This document shows, piece by piece, positions 22,826 to 32,209 of a DNA stretch of 64,000 nucleotides. A model generated the notes under the pieces. It saw nothing but the letters and a program-made list of their open reading frames with translations, ran no database searches and was not told the origin of the DNA. A program made the position numbers and the translations under genes. Numbering within the stretch: the stretch's first letter is position 1; the number at the start of each line of letters is the position of its first letter. The DNA is from Acidimicrobiaceae bacterium (GTDB taxonomy: Bacteria; Actinomycetota; Acidimicrobiia; Acidimicrobiales; Ilumatobacteraceae), in NCBI GenBank assembly GCA_947447175.1, contig CANFIM010000002.1, positions 1-64,000 of the forward strand, given 5' to 3'.

Positions 22826-24229
22826 CTATCCTTTTTTGGCGCGGGAAATTTCTGCGTCTAAACGTGTTTTTTGAGCAGCGGCGGCATCTGGTCCTGCGGC
22901 TCCGAGCGATCGACGGTTAGCGACGGCCACACCTGGAACAAACAATGATGCCGCATCGGCACCCAATTGTGGGTGCGCCCTCACGATGTCAACCATCGGA
23001 GTGCCACTTGCAATCGCATCGCGCACCACTTTGCCCACCACTGCATGTGCTTCGCGGAAAGGCATGCCTCGCTGTACCAGCCATTCGGCGAGGTCAGTAG
23101 CAACGAGAGCTTCAGCGTCTGCACCCTTCGTCATATTCGCCACGTTGAATGTTGCAGTTGCGATCATGCCGTTCAACGCAACAAGAGCTCGCCTCACCTG
23201 GTCAACTGAATCAAACAGCGGTTCTTTGTCTTCTTGCAAATCTCGGTTATATGCCAATGGCAGACCCTTCAACATTGCAAGCAATCCGGTGAGATTGCCG
23301 ATGAGCCGACCAGCTTTACCGCGAGCCAACTCTGCAATGTCTGCATTCTTTTTTTGCGGAAGCATTGACGAACCTGTTGCGTATGCATCGTTCAATGTGG
23401 CGAAACCAAATTCAGCACTGGTCCACAGAACCCACTCTTCGCCAATACGAGAAAGGTGAACTCCGAGGAGAGCAATGTCAAAAAGTATCTCAGCAATGAA
23501 ATCCCGGTCAGACACAGCATCAAGCGAGTTTGCAAACGTGGTGGCAAAACCCATCTCTTTGGCAGACACCTCAGGATTAATGGGTAACGATGATCCGGCA
23601 AGAGCGCCAGCACCTAACGGTGAAACGTCGAGTCGTTGCAAGGTGTCTGCAAGACGTGAAGCATCACGTAACAGCGACCAACTATGTGCGCGTAAGTGAT
23701 GAGACAGCAAGACCGGCTGTGCGTGTTGCACATGCGTGTAGCCAGGAAGCCGAATCTGTTGTATGTCCGCTTCTACAGCACGGGATTCGAGAGTGTCAAC
23801 GAATTCGAGAACGCGCGCACGAACCACTGCAACTTCACGCTTGCACCACAAACGAACCGCTGTTGCTACCTGATCATTTCGACTACGGCCTGTGTGAATT
23901 CGTCCACCTGGCTCACCAGCAATCTGAGTGACGCGACGTTCAATGGCGGTGTGAATGTCTTCATCGGACGCTTCGAACACAAAAGACCCTGAGGCAAACT
24001 CATTACCCACCGCGTCAAGTGCGGCAAGCACGTTTTCACCGTCGACCTTGGACATAAGCCCCACCGAGATAAGCATGGTGACGTGCGCCTTTGACCCAAA
24101 GATGTCGTCGGGCCACAAGCGCTTATCAAACGACAAGCTTTCGGTATAGGCCATCAATTCTTCTGCGGGTGCAGCATCAAATCGACCGTGCCACAAAGCA
24201 GCACCATCAGAAACGTTCTTCTCAGACAT
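22826..24229 (-). CDS. argH: Argininosuccinate lyase
   Basis: 467 residues from the ATG at 24229 (MSEKNVSDGAALWHGRF). The fumarase/aspartase superfamily signature is GSSMLPQKKNADIAELARGKAGRL. HTGRSRNDQVATAVRLW and YTHVQHAQPVLLSHHLRAH are also conserved. It splits argininosuccinate into arginine and fumarate. It overlaps argR by 8 bases. In most actinobacteria argG sits between argR and argH; here there is no room for it, so argininosuccinate synthase must be encoded elsewhere or be missing. Confidence 0.96.
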   Translation of the reverse strand: MSEKNVSDGAALWHGRFDAAPAEELMAYTESLSFDKRLWPDDIFGSKAHVTMLISVGLMSKVDGENVLAALDAVGNEFASGSFVFEASDEDIHTAIERRVTQIAGEPGGRIHTGRSRNDQVATAVRLWCKREVAVVRARVLEFVDTLESRAVEADIQQIRLPGYTHVQHAQPVLLSHHLRAHSWSLLRDASRLADTLQRLDVSPLGAGALAGSSLPINPEVSAKEMGFATTFANSLDAVSDRDFIAEILFDIALLGVHLSRIGEEWVLWTSAEFGFATLNDAYATGSSMLPQKKNADIAELARGKAGRLIGNLTGLLAMLKGLPLAYNRDLQEDKEPLFDSVDQVRRALVALNGMIATATFNVANMTKGADAEALVATDLAEWLVQRGMPFREAHAVVGKVVRDAIASGTPMVDIVRAHPQLGADAASLFVPGVAVANRRSLGAAGPDAAAAQKTRLDAEISRAKKG

Positions 24230-24734
24230 GTGCATTGCCCTTTCTGCGTGGGATGCCACCAGTGGCATCTGTGACGCCTGACAGTGAGCGGAGTTGTTCG
24301 GCGAGGCCAGAACCGCTCATGTCCTCAGTTGCAATGCACAAGATGGTGTCATCGCCTGCAACAGTTCCCAACAGGCCTACGAGTCCACTGCGGTCAAGAG
24401 CTGACGCAACAACATGTGCACACCCTGGTGGTGTACGAACCACCACCAGATTTCCACTGGATGACACTTCTGCCACCCATTCGGCCATGACACGACGCAA
24501 TTGGTCGCTTGGCGCAATGCGAGCTGGCGCATATTCGGCAATCGCGTACACCGTGTCTCCACCGGCAACACGAATTTTAATGGCGCCGAGTTCTTCGAGG
24601 TCACGAGAAATAGTTGCTTGCGTGGCCTCAATACCTTGCTCGCGCAAAAGTTCCTGCAACTGCGGCTGATTGGCAATGTCCTCTTGACCAATGAGACGTG
24701 AGATGAGTTGTTGCCGTTGTTGTTTCGTACTCAT
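24222..24734 (-). CDS. argR: Arginine repressor ArgR
   Basis: 170 residues. The N-terminal winged helix-turn-helix is at about 5-70 (QPQLQELLREQGIEATQATISRDLEELGAIKI). The C-terminal domain carries the arginine-binding, hexamer-forming motif in VGLLGTVAGDDTILCIA. With arginine as co-repressor it binds ARG boxes upstream of arg genes. The ATG at 24734 was chosen because it follows the argF stop by 5 bases; an upstream start would overlap argF. It is part of the argCBDFRH unit and so probably regulates its own transcription, possibly through the dyads before argC. Confidence 0.94.
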   Translation of the reverse strand: MSTKQQRQQLISRLIGQEDIANQPQLQELLREQGIEATQATISRDLEELGAIKIRVAGGDTVYAIAEYAPARIAPSDQLRRVMAEWVAEVSSSGNLVVVRTPPGCAHVVASALDRSGLVGLLGTVAGDDTILCIATEDMSGSGLAEQLRSLSGVTDATGGIPRRKGNAHV

Positions 24735-24739
24735 TGCTA

Positions 24740-25636
24740 TTACTTCCCCATTACCCATGCGAGCGCTCCACGCGCTGCGGTTAACCGATGATGACCCTGT
24801 TGAATCACCACGCTTGCTGAACCATCAAAAACTTCCGCCGAGACTTCTTCTCCCCGATGCGCTGGCATGCAGTGCATGAACTTGGCATTAGGAGAAGCGT
24901 GTGCCATAAGGGTTTCATCAACGCAATACGGTGCGAATATCACACGGCGTGCTGCAGACTCTTCTTCTTGCCCCATCGAGATCCATGTGTCTGTATGCAC
25001 AACATGAGCACCTGCAATCGCCTCTACTGGGTCACTGCTTTGACGCACCGCACCACCAAAAGATTGCAAACGAGCGATCTCTTGTGTGGTTGCGCTGTAT
25101 CCATCAGGGCAACCCAAAGTAAAAGTGCCACCTAGCTTGCAGACGGCTTCACCCAAAGAGCGAGCAACATTGTTGTAGTCGCCAATCCACGCAACAGTGA
25201 GCGAGGAAATAGGTCCAGCGCACTCTTCCATGGTGATGACATCGGCAAGAGCCTGCAATGGGTGCGCAACATCACTCAACATGTTGATGACTGGCACGGT
25301 TGACACCGCCGCCATACGTTCAACAACCGAGTGAGAAAACACACGTGCTGCGAGAACACCGTGATAGCCAGCCATGATGCGAGCGATGTCCTCCACCGAT
25401 TCACGCGTATCGAAGCCAACTTCCTCACCGCGTGTATACACCGGGTGGCCGCCAAGAGCTACAACTGCCATCTCCATTGAATGACGAGTTCTATTTGATG
25501 GCTTCTCAAAAATGAGAGCAACGCCTTTATTGGCAAGCGGTTTGGCCGAGATGACTTCGTGGCTGGTGGAAAGTTGGAGAATATGGCGCAACTCGTCAAC
25601 AGACAGAGACGCAATGTCCAATAAATGACGTGTCAT
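24740..25636 (-). CDS. argF: Ornithine carbamoyltransferase
   Basis: 298 residues. The carbamoyl-phosphate site is FEKPSNRTRHSMEMA (STRTR-like) and the ornithine/catalytic cysteine motif is MHCMPAHRGEE (HCLP-like, with Met for Leu). It converts ornithine and carbamoyl phosphate to citrulline. Its start overlaps the argD stop by 4 bases (25633-25636). A paralogue with an aspartate-binding pattern, pyrB, lies at 50-51 kb. Confidence 0.95.
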   Translation of the reverse strand: MTRHLLDIASLSVDELRHILQLSTSHEVISAKPLANKGVALIFEKPSNRTRHSMEMAVVALGGHPVYTRGEEVGFDTRESVEDIARIMAGYHGVLAARVFSHSVVERMAAVSTVPVINMLSDVAHPLQALADVITMEECAGPISSLTVAWIGDYNNVARSLGEAVCKLGGTFTLGCPDGYSATTQEIARLQSFGGAVRQSSDPVEAIAGAHVVHTDTWISMGQEEESAARRVIFAPYCVDETLMAHASPNAKFMHCMPAHRGEEVSAEVFDGSASVVIQQGHHRLTAARGALAWVMGK

Positions 25637-26841
25637 GCCAATACCTCTGCAATCAATGCGACGGCCTCATCAATTTCAGCATCACTCACGGTGAGTGGCG
25701 GTGCAAGGCGAATGGTGGTGGCGTTGACGCCGTTCACAATCAAGCCTTTTTCCAAGAGAACAGGAACTACGTCCTTGGTCTCAACACCATCGACAAGTTG
25801 GGCACCTAGTAGCAAACCAGATCCACGTACATGATCAATCTTTGGAATCTTTTTGAGAGCAGCAGCAATTCGTGCGCCTTGCTTCACTGCAAGGGATGCA
25901 GCATCGAGACGCTTCATCTCGCTAATGACTGCGGACACTGCTGCAGTAGCAAGGGCCGTACCGCTATACGTTGAACCATGGTCACCTGGCTGCAATACCG
26001 CAGCAACGTCTCGACGTGCCCATATTGCGCCAACGGGCATGCCATTACCCATGCCCTTTGCAAAGGTGACAGCATCTGGCTGAATGCCTGCGTGTTCGAA
26101 ACCGAACCACTTGCCAGTGCGACAGAATCCGGTTTGTACTTCATCAATGATGAACAACACACCACGCTCACGACACAACTTCTGAACAGCTTGGAGATAT
26201 TGCGGATCAGCAGGAATGACTCCGCCCTCACCTTGAATGGGCTCCAACATCACTGCAGCAACAGTGGGATCAATCAATTTTTCAAGTGATGCAATGTCAC
26301 CAAACTCGCAGTAACGGAATCCTTCAGGCATGGGCTGGAATGGCTCATGCTTTGCGGGTTGACCGGTCAGCGCCAATGCACCCAATGTGCGTCCGTGGAA
26401 ACTTCCGAGAGCAGACACCATGACATGGCGACCACGACCACCGAACTTACGCGCAAGTTTGATTGCGGCTTCGTTTGCTTCTGCACCTGAGTTACAGAAG
26501 AACACTTGGCCGTCGCCAGCGCCTGCGTCTCGCATGAGGCCGTTCAAGGTAACTGCAGTCTCCGTTGCAACTTTGTTCGCAAAGAAATTGGATACATGGA
26601 CCAATGTTGATGCTTGATCAGATATTGCTTTCGCAATGACCGGATTCGCATGACCTAAGGACACCACGGCGATGCCACTCAAGAAGTCAAGGTATCGCTT
26701 GCCGTTGATATCCCATAACTGCGTTCCCTCGCCGCGTTCAAACATCACAGAGGGTTGACCGAACACAGGAATAAATGGACACCAGTCGTTTCCATTATTG
26801 GCCTGCTGTGCAACGGGACTTTGCATAAATTGATGCGTCAT
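25633..26841 (-). CDS. argD: Acetylornithine aminotransferase
   Basis: 402 residues of a class III PLP-dependent aminotransferase. The PLP-binding block is FIIDEVQTGFCRTGKWFGFE followed by the Schiff-base lysine in TFAKGMGNGMPVGA. It transfers an amino group from glutamate to N-acetylglutamate semialdehyde. The ATG at 26841 shares bases with the argB stop (TGATG); a GTG one codon upstream is the other option. Its second role in lysine synthesis (succinyl-DAP aminotransferase) is possible, as in E. coli, but not shown by sequence. Confidence 0.95.
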   Translation of the reverse strand: MTHQFMQSPVAQQANNGNDWCPFIPVFGQPSVMFERGEGTQLWDINGKRYLDFLSGIAVVSLGHANPVIAKAISDQASTLVHVSNFFANKVATETAVTLNGLMRDAGAGDGQVFFCNSGAEANEAAIKLARKFGGRGRHVMVSALGSFHGRTLGALALTGQPAKHEPFQPMPEGFRYCEFGDIASLEKLIDPTVAAVMLEPIQGEGGVIPADPQYLQAVQKLCRERGVLFIIDEVQTGFCRTGKWFGFEHAGIQPDAVTFAKGMGNGMPVGAIWARRDVAAVLQPGDHGSTYSGTALATAAVSAVISEMKRLDAASLAVKQGARIAAALKKIPKIDHVRGSGLLLGAQLVDGVETKDVVPVLLEKGLIVNGVNATTIRLAPPLTVSDAEIDEAVALIAEVLA

Positions 26842-27704
26842 CACTGGACTCCTGTGATCATTGTTCCGACGCCGTGGTCGGTAAATAGTTCGAGTAATAA
26901 AACGTGCGCAATACGCCCGTCAAGAATGTGTGCACTCTTCACCCCGCCGCGTACAGCCTGAATACAGCTCTCTACTTTGGGGATCATTCCGCCTGCAATC
27001 GTTCCGTCATCAATGAGAGCTGACAATTCATTCACCGATACTCGATGGATGAGTGAAGTTGCATCATTGATGTCTTTGCGTAGGCCTGCAATGTCGGTGA
27101 GATAGATAATTTTTTCAGCCGATAAAGCTTCAGCAATTGCCCCTGCAGCCGTATCAGCATTGATGTTGTAGGGCTGACCTGTTCCGTCAACTCCCACCGT
27201 AGAAATCACCGGAACCAAACCATCGTCCAGCAAACTTTGCACCACTTGCGGCCGCACACGTTCAATATCGCCAACAAAACCAAGTGCTGCATCTCGTGGA
27301 GTCACTTGCAAGAGGCGACCATCTTCACCCGACAAACCAACTGCAACATTGCCGTGCACATTGATTGCGCTCACGATTTGGGGATTCACTTCCCCATTCA
27401 GCACCATGCGAACAACCTGCATGGTGGCCGCATCTGTAACCCGCAGTCCGTTTGAGAACTGCGATTCAATGTTCAATCTCTTGAGCATCTCGTTAATTTG
27501 TGGGCCACCGCCGTGCACAATGACAGGGCGAATTCCCACAGTGTGCATGAGAACTATGTCTTCGGCGAACAGAGCAAGTGCATCGTGTTCAGATGTGCCA
27601 GCCAACGCGTTGCCGCCATACTTCACAACAACAGTTCTGCCGGCAAAACGACGAATGTACGGCAATGCCTCAACAAGTACTTCAGCAGTATTGCTTGCGG
27701 TCAT
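26841..27704 (-). CDS. argB: Acetylglutamate kinase
   Basis: 287 residues of the amino-acid kinase family. VVVKYGGNAL and VIVHGGGPQINEML near the N-terminus bind ATP and substrate. The central NINADTAAGAIAEAL and the C-terminal GGMIPKVESCIQAV are typical of arginine-inhibitable forms. It phosphorylates N-acetylglutamate, generally the feedback-controlled step. The start overlaps the argC stop (ATGA), leaving no space for argJ, which usually lies between the two in actinobacteria. Confidence 0.95.
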   Translation of the reverse strand: MTASNTAEVLVEALPYIRRFAGRTVVVKYGGNALAGTSEHDALALFAEDIVLMHTVGIRPVIVHGGGPQINEMLKRLNIESQFSNGLRVTDAATMQVVRMVLNGEVNPQIVSAINVHGNVAVGLSGEDGRLLQVTPRDAALGFVGDIERVRPQVVQSLLDDGLVPVISTVGVDGTGQPYNINADTAAGAIAEALSAEKIIYLTDIAGLRKDINDATSLIHRVSVNELSALIDDGTIAGGMIPKVESCIQAVRGGVKSAHILDGRIAHVLLLELFTDHGVGTMITGVQ

Positions 27705-28720
27705 GGGTATACCCCAACATTGGTCAGGCCCAAAGTTTCGGGCAGTCCGAGCGCAACGTTCATTGATTGCACTGCCCCACCCGAAGCACCTTTGGCAATA
27801 TTGTCAAGCGCAGCAAGCACCATCACATAGCCAGTTCGTTCATCGAAACGAGCAGTGATATGCACGCAATTCGTACCCAGAGTCGCTTTGGTGGATGGCT
27901 CCTGTGGGCGCACAACAATGAATGGTTCGTTTTTATAGAAGCCGGCTAGCGATGCCAGCAATGAAGCCGTAGTGGGGGCAGCGCCAGCAGGCCGTGCGTA
28001 ACACGTGGCAAGAATGCCGCGGTTCATGGGCGCAAGGTGAGGCGTGAACAATACTTGCGCGCCGGTCACTTGTTCAATCTCGGGCGTGTGTCTGTGATTC
28101 AAAAGTCCGTAGGCAGTGAAATCTTCGTCAACCGTAGAGAACATAGAAGAGTGCTTTAGTGCGCGCCCCGCTCCGCTCACACCAGAAGCAGCATCAACAA
28201 TGACGCCTGTTGCATTCACAATGCCTGCGCGAACCAACGGAGTGAGAGCCAGAGACGCAGCAGTCACGTAACAACCTGGTGTAGCAATCAGTGTTGCCCC
28301 TGGAAGATCAGAACGGTAGAGCTCGGGCAATCCGTAGACCGCTTGGGCCAGCAGTTCTGGTTGCGTGTGTTCGAAGCCGTACCAATTTGGGTACAGCGAA
28401 GCATCTTTCAGTCGATATGCAGCCGACAGGTCAATAACGCATCCGACTTTGCCCACAAGCTGCGGAGCAATCTCGAGTGCTGCCTCATGAGGAACGCCCA
28501 AGAACACCACATCAAGACCAGAGAAACGGTCGAGAGAAAATTCTTCGAACACCAAGTTCGGATAGGCCGCCGCCAAAGACGGATACAGATGGCTAGCCAA
28601 CGTGCCGGCCTGGGAATCCCCTGTTGCTGCAACTACTTCTACTTGGGGATGCTGTGCGCACAACCGCAGTAATTCTGCGCCTGTGTACCCCGATGCCCCG
28701 ACAATGCCTACTGTGACCAT
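27701..28720 (-). CDS. argC: N-acetyl-gamma-glutamyl-phosphate reductase
   Basis: 339 residues from the ATG at 28720. The NADP-binding N-terminus is MVTVGIVGASGYTGAELLRL and the active-site cysteine lies in ATPGCYVTAASLALTPL. It reduces the acyl phosphate to the semialdehyde. The open frame continues about 109 codons upstream into pheT but without similarity. The likely promoter ends so close to the ATG that the message may have almost no 5' untranslated region, and no ribosome-binding site is visible. Confidence 0.95.
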   Translation of the reverse strand: MVTVGIVGASGYTGAELLRLCAQHPQVEVVAATGDSQAGTLASHLYPSLAAAYPNLVFEEFSLDRFSGLDVVFLGVPHEAALEIAPQLVGKVGCVIDLSAAYRLKDASLYPNWYGFEHTQPELLAQAVYGLPELYRSDLPGATLIATPGCYVTAASLALTPLVRAGIVNATGVIVDAASGVSGAGRALKHSSMFSTVDEDFTAYGLLNHRHTPEIEQVTGAQVLFTPHLAPMNRGILATCYARPAGAAPTTASLLASLAGFYKNEPFIVVRPQEPSTKATLGTNCVHITARFDERTGYVMVLAALDNIAKGASGGAVQSMNVALGLPETLGLTNVGVYP

Positions 28721-28723
28721 ATG

Positions 28724-28758
28724 TGTATAAACATACAGTTGAATGTATGACAATGCAA
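28724..28758 (-). promoter_or_regulatory. argC promoter with overlapping dyads (candidate ARG boxes)
   Basis: On the minus strand, TTGCAT (28753-28758) and TATGTT (28730-28735) are separated by 17 bases, a good sigma-70-type pair. Two dyads overlap it: TGTAT-AAAC-ATACA (28724-28737) and CATACA-GTTGAA-TGTATG (28732-28749). ArgR operators are A/T-rich 18-base dyads, so repression by the ArgR encoded in this operon is a reasonable inference. Confidence 0.55.
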
Positions 28759-28784
28759 GGAACTCTAGGCTCCTTATGGCGCAG

Positions 28785-31133
28785 CTAGCCGCGAATTGAG
28801 GCTCCGGCCTTTTCAGCAGCAGCGACGCAAGCCTGCTGCACCTCGGCGATGAGGGCATCGGTGAGGGTGCCGCCAGCCTCTTGTAGGCGAAGACGGAAAG
28901 CCAAACTGCGGGAATTCTCTGGCAGACCCTTTCCTCGATACACATCGAAGAGGTCAATGCTGACCAAGCGCTTCCCTGCGGCAGATCGCAGAGCGCGCTG
29001 AATGGTGCTGGCTGTGACTGATTCGGGCACCACAAAAGCAAGGTCAATATCGCTTGATGGGAACCGGTTGATGTCGCGTGCCTGCACAGGTTTTGGTTCT
29101 TCGTTCAGCACCGTGGTGAGGTCAACTTCAAGGAGGCTGACAGGACCCTCGATACCGAGCGCATCAAGTACTACGGGGTCGATTTCTCCGACAACGCCTA
29201 CAACCTTTTTGCCTCGAGTAAGACTTGCCGAACGAGTGGCATGCAGACCTGCGGGTACACGACTTTGGTCAAGTTGTGCGCCTACGGACAATGCATCACA
29301 CAATGCGTTCCACTGTTCAAGAGCAACTTCAACAGAAGCCCCTGCAACAACAATCGCCAGCTGTTCTGTTTCATCAGGAAGTTGTTCATTTGACTTGGGA
29401 TACACATGGCCGATCTCCCACAGCCCAACACGGGGCGCACGGTGAGATTGGTTGTAGCGCAAAGAACGCAAGAGACCAGGACGAAGCGATGTACGCAAGA
29501 TTGATTCATCAGCAACAAGTGGGTTAGCAATTCGCAACACGTTGTCTTCAGGCAATCCGATGATGGCTAGGTCGCCAGGCGCAAGGAAAGGTGACGGCAT
29601 TGCCTCGTCGAGTCCGAGCCCCACCAACACGCGACGTAATGCACGACGACGCGTTTGCATATTGGACAATCGACCGTGCACTGTTGAATTGGGAACTGTT
29701 TTACCAATGTTGTCGTAACCAAAATGACGAGCAACTTCCTCAATGATGTCAACATCTTGCGAGCAATCAGGGCGCCACGTTGGAACCACACTGGTGATGA
29801 CATCGCCGTCAATGGAAGTAACGAATCCGATGGAATTCAAAATCTGCGAGATGCGGTCATTGGGAATAGCAATGCCAAGCAACTTTTCAATGCGCACTAC
29901 CGAAGCAGTCACAACAATTGGCTGCGGACAAGACGATGTGCGCTCCACCGAGGTGCCATCATGCAACACAACATCAGGGCATGTTTCGCGCAAAATGGTG
30001 ACGAAACGTTCAGCGGCAAGATTCCAGGCTTCAGGGTCAGTGCCGCGTTCGAATCGAACTGAGGCCTCTGATCGAAGGCCATGACGAATTGCAGTAAATC
30101 GAACGGGATCTGGCGAGAACCACGCAGCTTCAAATGCAAGAGTGGACGTGTTCTCGGTGATTTCAGAATGGAGATCACCCATGACGCCAGCAAGTCCGAC
30201 ACCTACACCAGTAGCAGCGTTGCAGACAAGCAGGTCTTCGGCGTGAAGGTCACGCACCTGTCCATCGAGCGTGGTGAGGGTCTCCCCTGCACGCGCCAAA
30301 CGAACATCGAAAGAAGAAACAACAGACGCGTCGTATGCATGATTCGGCTGATTGGTTTCCAACATCACAATGTTGGACGCATCAACAACATTATTGATGC
30401 TGCGCATTCCTAAATGAGCAAGACGAGCAGCTACCCATCGCGGGGAAGAACCAACAACAACGCCGCTGACTGAAGCAACAGAGAAGAGTCCGCAATTGTT
30501 CGGTGCAGAAATAGTGACAGCGTGCGCGACCGGCGCTCCACGCTCACCTACTTGTACGCGAGGTCCACGTAACTCCACGTTGAAATACGCTGCGAGATCA
30601 CGGGCGATTCCAAGGTGACCCCAACAATCTGCGCGGTTACGTGTGAGGTCTAGGTCAAACAACACGTCGTGTTCAATGCCGAGAATGTCAAACGGACTGA
30701 CACCGAGGGGTGAGTCACTAGGGAGTATCAGTAAGCCGTCTGACTCTTCACTGAGCCCGAGTTCTACTTCAGAACACAACATGCCTTCTGAATCAATGCC
30801 AAGAATGCCACGTCGAGAAATCTCCATGCCGTTTGGCATTTTGGTGCCGAGTGTTGCCAACGGAACTATGTCGCCTGGTTGCATGTTGGTGGCACCACAC
30901 CACACATGACGTTCTTCGCCGTCGCCGGCGTCTACGAAACAACGAGTGACCTTGGCAGCATCAGGATGCTTTTCCATACGGTTGATGCGCGCAGCAACAA
31001 CGCCAGGAACTGGAGTACCAACAACGTCCATGGTTTCAACTGCAAGTCCCAGTGAGTTCAGTGCTGTTGCAACGGCCTCTGGATCAGATGGAATATCTGC
31101 CATCTCTCGCAAGATGGAAAGAAGAATCTTCAT
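28785..31133 (-). CDS. pheT: Phenylalanyl-tRNA synthetase beta subunit
   Basis: 782 residues, typical length. It starts MKILLSILREMADIP, has a tRNA-binding EMAP-like domain at about 40-150 (HPDAAKVTRCFVDAGDG), then the B3/B4 editing domain, the B5 domain, a catalytic-like core, and a C-terminal FDX-ACB anticodon-binding domain (INRFPSSDIDLAFVVPE). It assembles with PheS as a heterotetramer and edits mischarged Tyr-tRNA-Phe. Its start overlaps the pheS stop (ATGA). Confidence 0.96.
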   Translation of the reverse strand: MKILLSILREMADIPSDPEAVATALNSLGLAVETMDVVGTPVPGVVAARINRMEKHPDAAKVTRCFVDAGDGEERHVWCGATNMQPGDIVPLATLGTKMPNGMEISRRGILGIDSEGMLCSEVELGLSEESDGLLILPSDSPLGVSPFDILGIEHDVLFDLDLTRNRADCWGHLGIARDLAAYFNVELRGPRVQVGERGAPVAHAVTISAPNNCGLFSVASVSGVVVGSSPRWVAARLAHLGMRSINNVVDASNIVMLETNQPNHAYDASVVSSFDVRLARAGETLTTLDGQVRDLHAEDLLVCNAATGVGVGLAGVMGDLHSEITENTSTLAFEAAWFSPDPVRFTAIRHGLRSEASVRFERGTDPEAWNLAAERFVTILRETCPDVVLHDGTSVERTSSCPQPIVVTASVVRIEKLLGIAIPNDRISQILNSIGFVTSIDGDVITSVVPTWRPDCSQDVDIIEEVARHFGYDNIGKTVPNSTVHGRLSNMQTRRRALRRVLVGLGLDEAMPSPFLAPGDLAIIGLPEDNVLRIANPLVADESILRTSLRPGLLRSLRYNQSHRAPRVGLWEIGHVYPKSNEQLPDETEQLAIVVAGASVEVALEQWNALCDALSVGAQLDQSRVPAGLHATRSASLTRGKKVVGVVGEIDPVVLDALGIEGPVSLLEVDLTTVLNEEPKPVQARDINRFPSSDIDLAFVVPESVTASTIQRALRSAAGKRLVSIDLFDVYRGKGLPENSRSLAFRLRLQEAGGTLTDALIAEVQQACVAAAEKAGASIRG

Positions 31134-32164
31134 GAGAACTGCTCCGTGAAACGGACATCGTCGGAGTACATGTCTCGTAGGTCTTCGACGCCATGGCGTT
31201 CTTTTGCCATGCGGTCAATACCGAAACCGAATGCGAAACCACTCCACTCATTCGGGTCGAGACCGCCTGCGCGCAGGACATGTGGGTGCACCATGCCGCA
31301 ACCACCAAGTTCAATCCATGAACCATCGGGACGTCGAATATCAAATTCAGCACTTGGCTCAGTAAACGGGAAATACGAAGGCCGAAGTCGGCTGGTGAAA
31401 CCAGGACCAAAGAATGCTTTTGTGAACGACTCAATAGTGCCGGCGAGATCAGCAAATGTAATGCCGCGGTCAATAACGAGACCTTCAATTTGATGGAACA
31501 CGGGCATGTGTGTTGCATCGGGTGTTTCCTTACGGAAAACACGGCCGGGCATGATTGCATAAATCGGTGGAGGCCATTCCTTCATCACACGAATCTGCAC
31601 AGGTGATGTATGCGTACGCAATACAACGCTTCCCTCAATATCTGACTCAATAAACAACGTGTCCCACATACTGCGCGCAGGATGGCTTGGCGGCATGTTG
31701 AGAGCTTCAAAGTTGTAGAAGTCAGTTTCCACTTCGGGACCTTCAGCAATTTGAAAGCCCAAACCAACGAACACATCTTCGAGACGCTCAGTTGCTTGGG
31801 TGACTAAGTGCATGCGACCGCGACGGCGGGAAGCCTGAGCCGACATTGCAAGTTCGGTGAGATCAACGCGCTCTTGTTCAATTTGAGCTGCAAACTCATT
31901 TGCACGCAGTGCACGGGAACGAACAACTGACGCCTCTTCGAGGGTGGTCATGGCCTCGTTCACAAGTTGACCGAGCGCCTTACGCGCCTCGAGGTCATCG
32001 ACTTTGCCTAATGACGAACGAATGGCAACAAGGGAGCCCTTCTTACCTGTGAGACCGGTCAGAACAGCCTTCAGGGCATCGGTACTGTCGGACGCCTCAA
32101 TCTGGGCAAGTCCGTCTGCAAGTGCAGTTGCCAACAACTGCTGGGGGGTTGATTCGCTTGCCAT
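31130..32164 (-). CDS. pheS: Phenylalanyl-tRNA synthetase alpha subunit
   Basis: 344 residues. An N-terminal coiled coil (about 1-90) binds tRNA. The class II catalytic core has MPPSHPARSMWDTLFIE, motif 2 in RVFRKETPDATHMPVFHQIEG and motif 3 in SGFAFGFGIDRMAKERHG. The ATG at 32164 gives MASESTPQQLL; an in-frame start further upstream is less likely. It lies 45 bases after the trmH stop. No attenuator or T-box is evident upstream. Confidence 0.96.
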   Translation of the reverse strand: MASESTPQQLLATALADGLAQIEASDSTDALKAVLTGLTGKKGSLVAIRSSLGKVDDLEARKALGQLVNEAMTTLEEASVVRSRALRANEFAAQIEQERVDLTELAMSAQASRRRGRMHLVTQATERLEDVFVGLGFQIAEGPEVETDFYNFEALNMPPSHPARSMWDTLFIESDIEGSVVLRTHTSPVQIRVMKEWPPPIYAIMPGRVFRKETPDATHMPVFHQIEGLVIDRGITFADLAGTIESFTKAFFGPGFTSRLRPSYFPFTEPSAEFDIRRPDGSWIELGGCGMVHPHVLRAGGLDPNEWSGFAFGFGIDRMAKERHGVEDLRDMYSDDVRFTEQFS

Positions 32165-32209
32165 AACCCTAGAAACGCTACTCGCCGACCACAGAAACAA
32201 TCGGGAGCA

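Noticed and set aside
28721..29047. N-terminal extension of argC by 109 codons
   Set aside because: The extension overlaps pheT on the same strand in another frame and has no ArgC similarity; the ATG at 28720 matches the family start.
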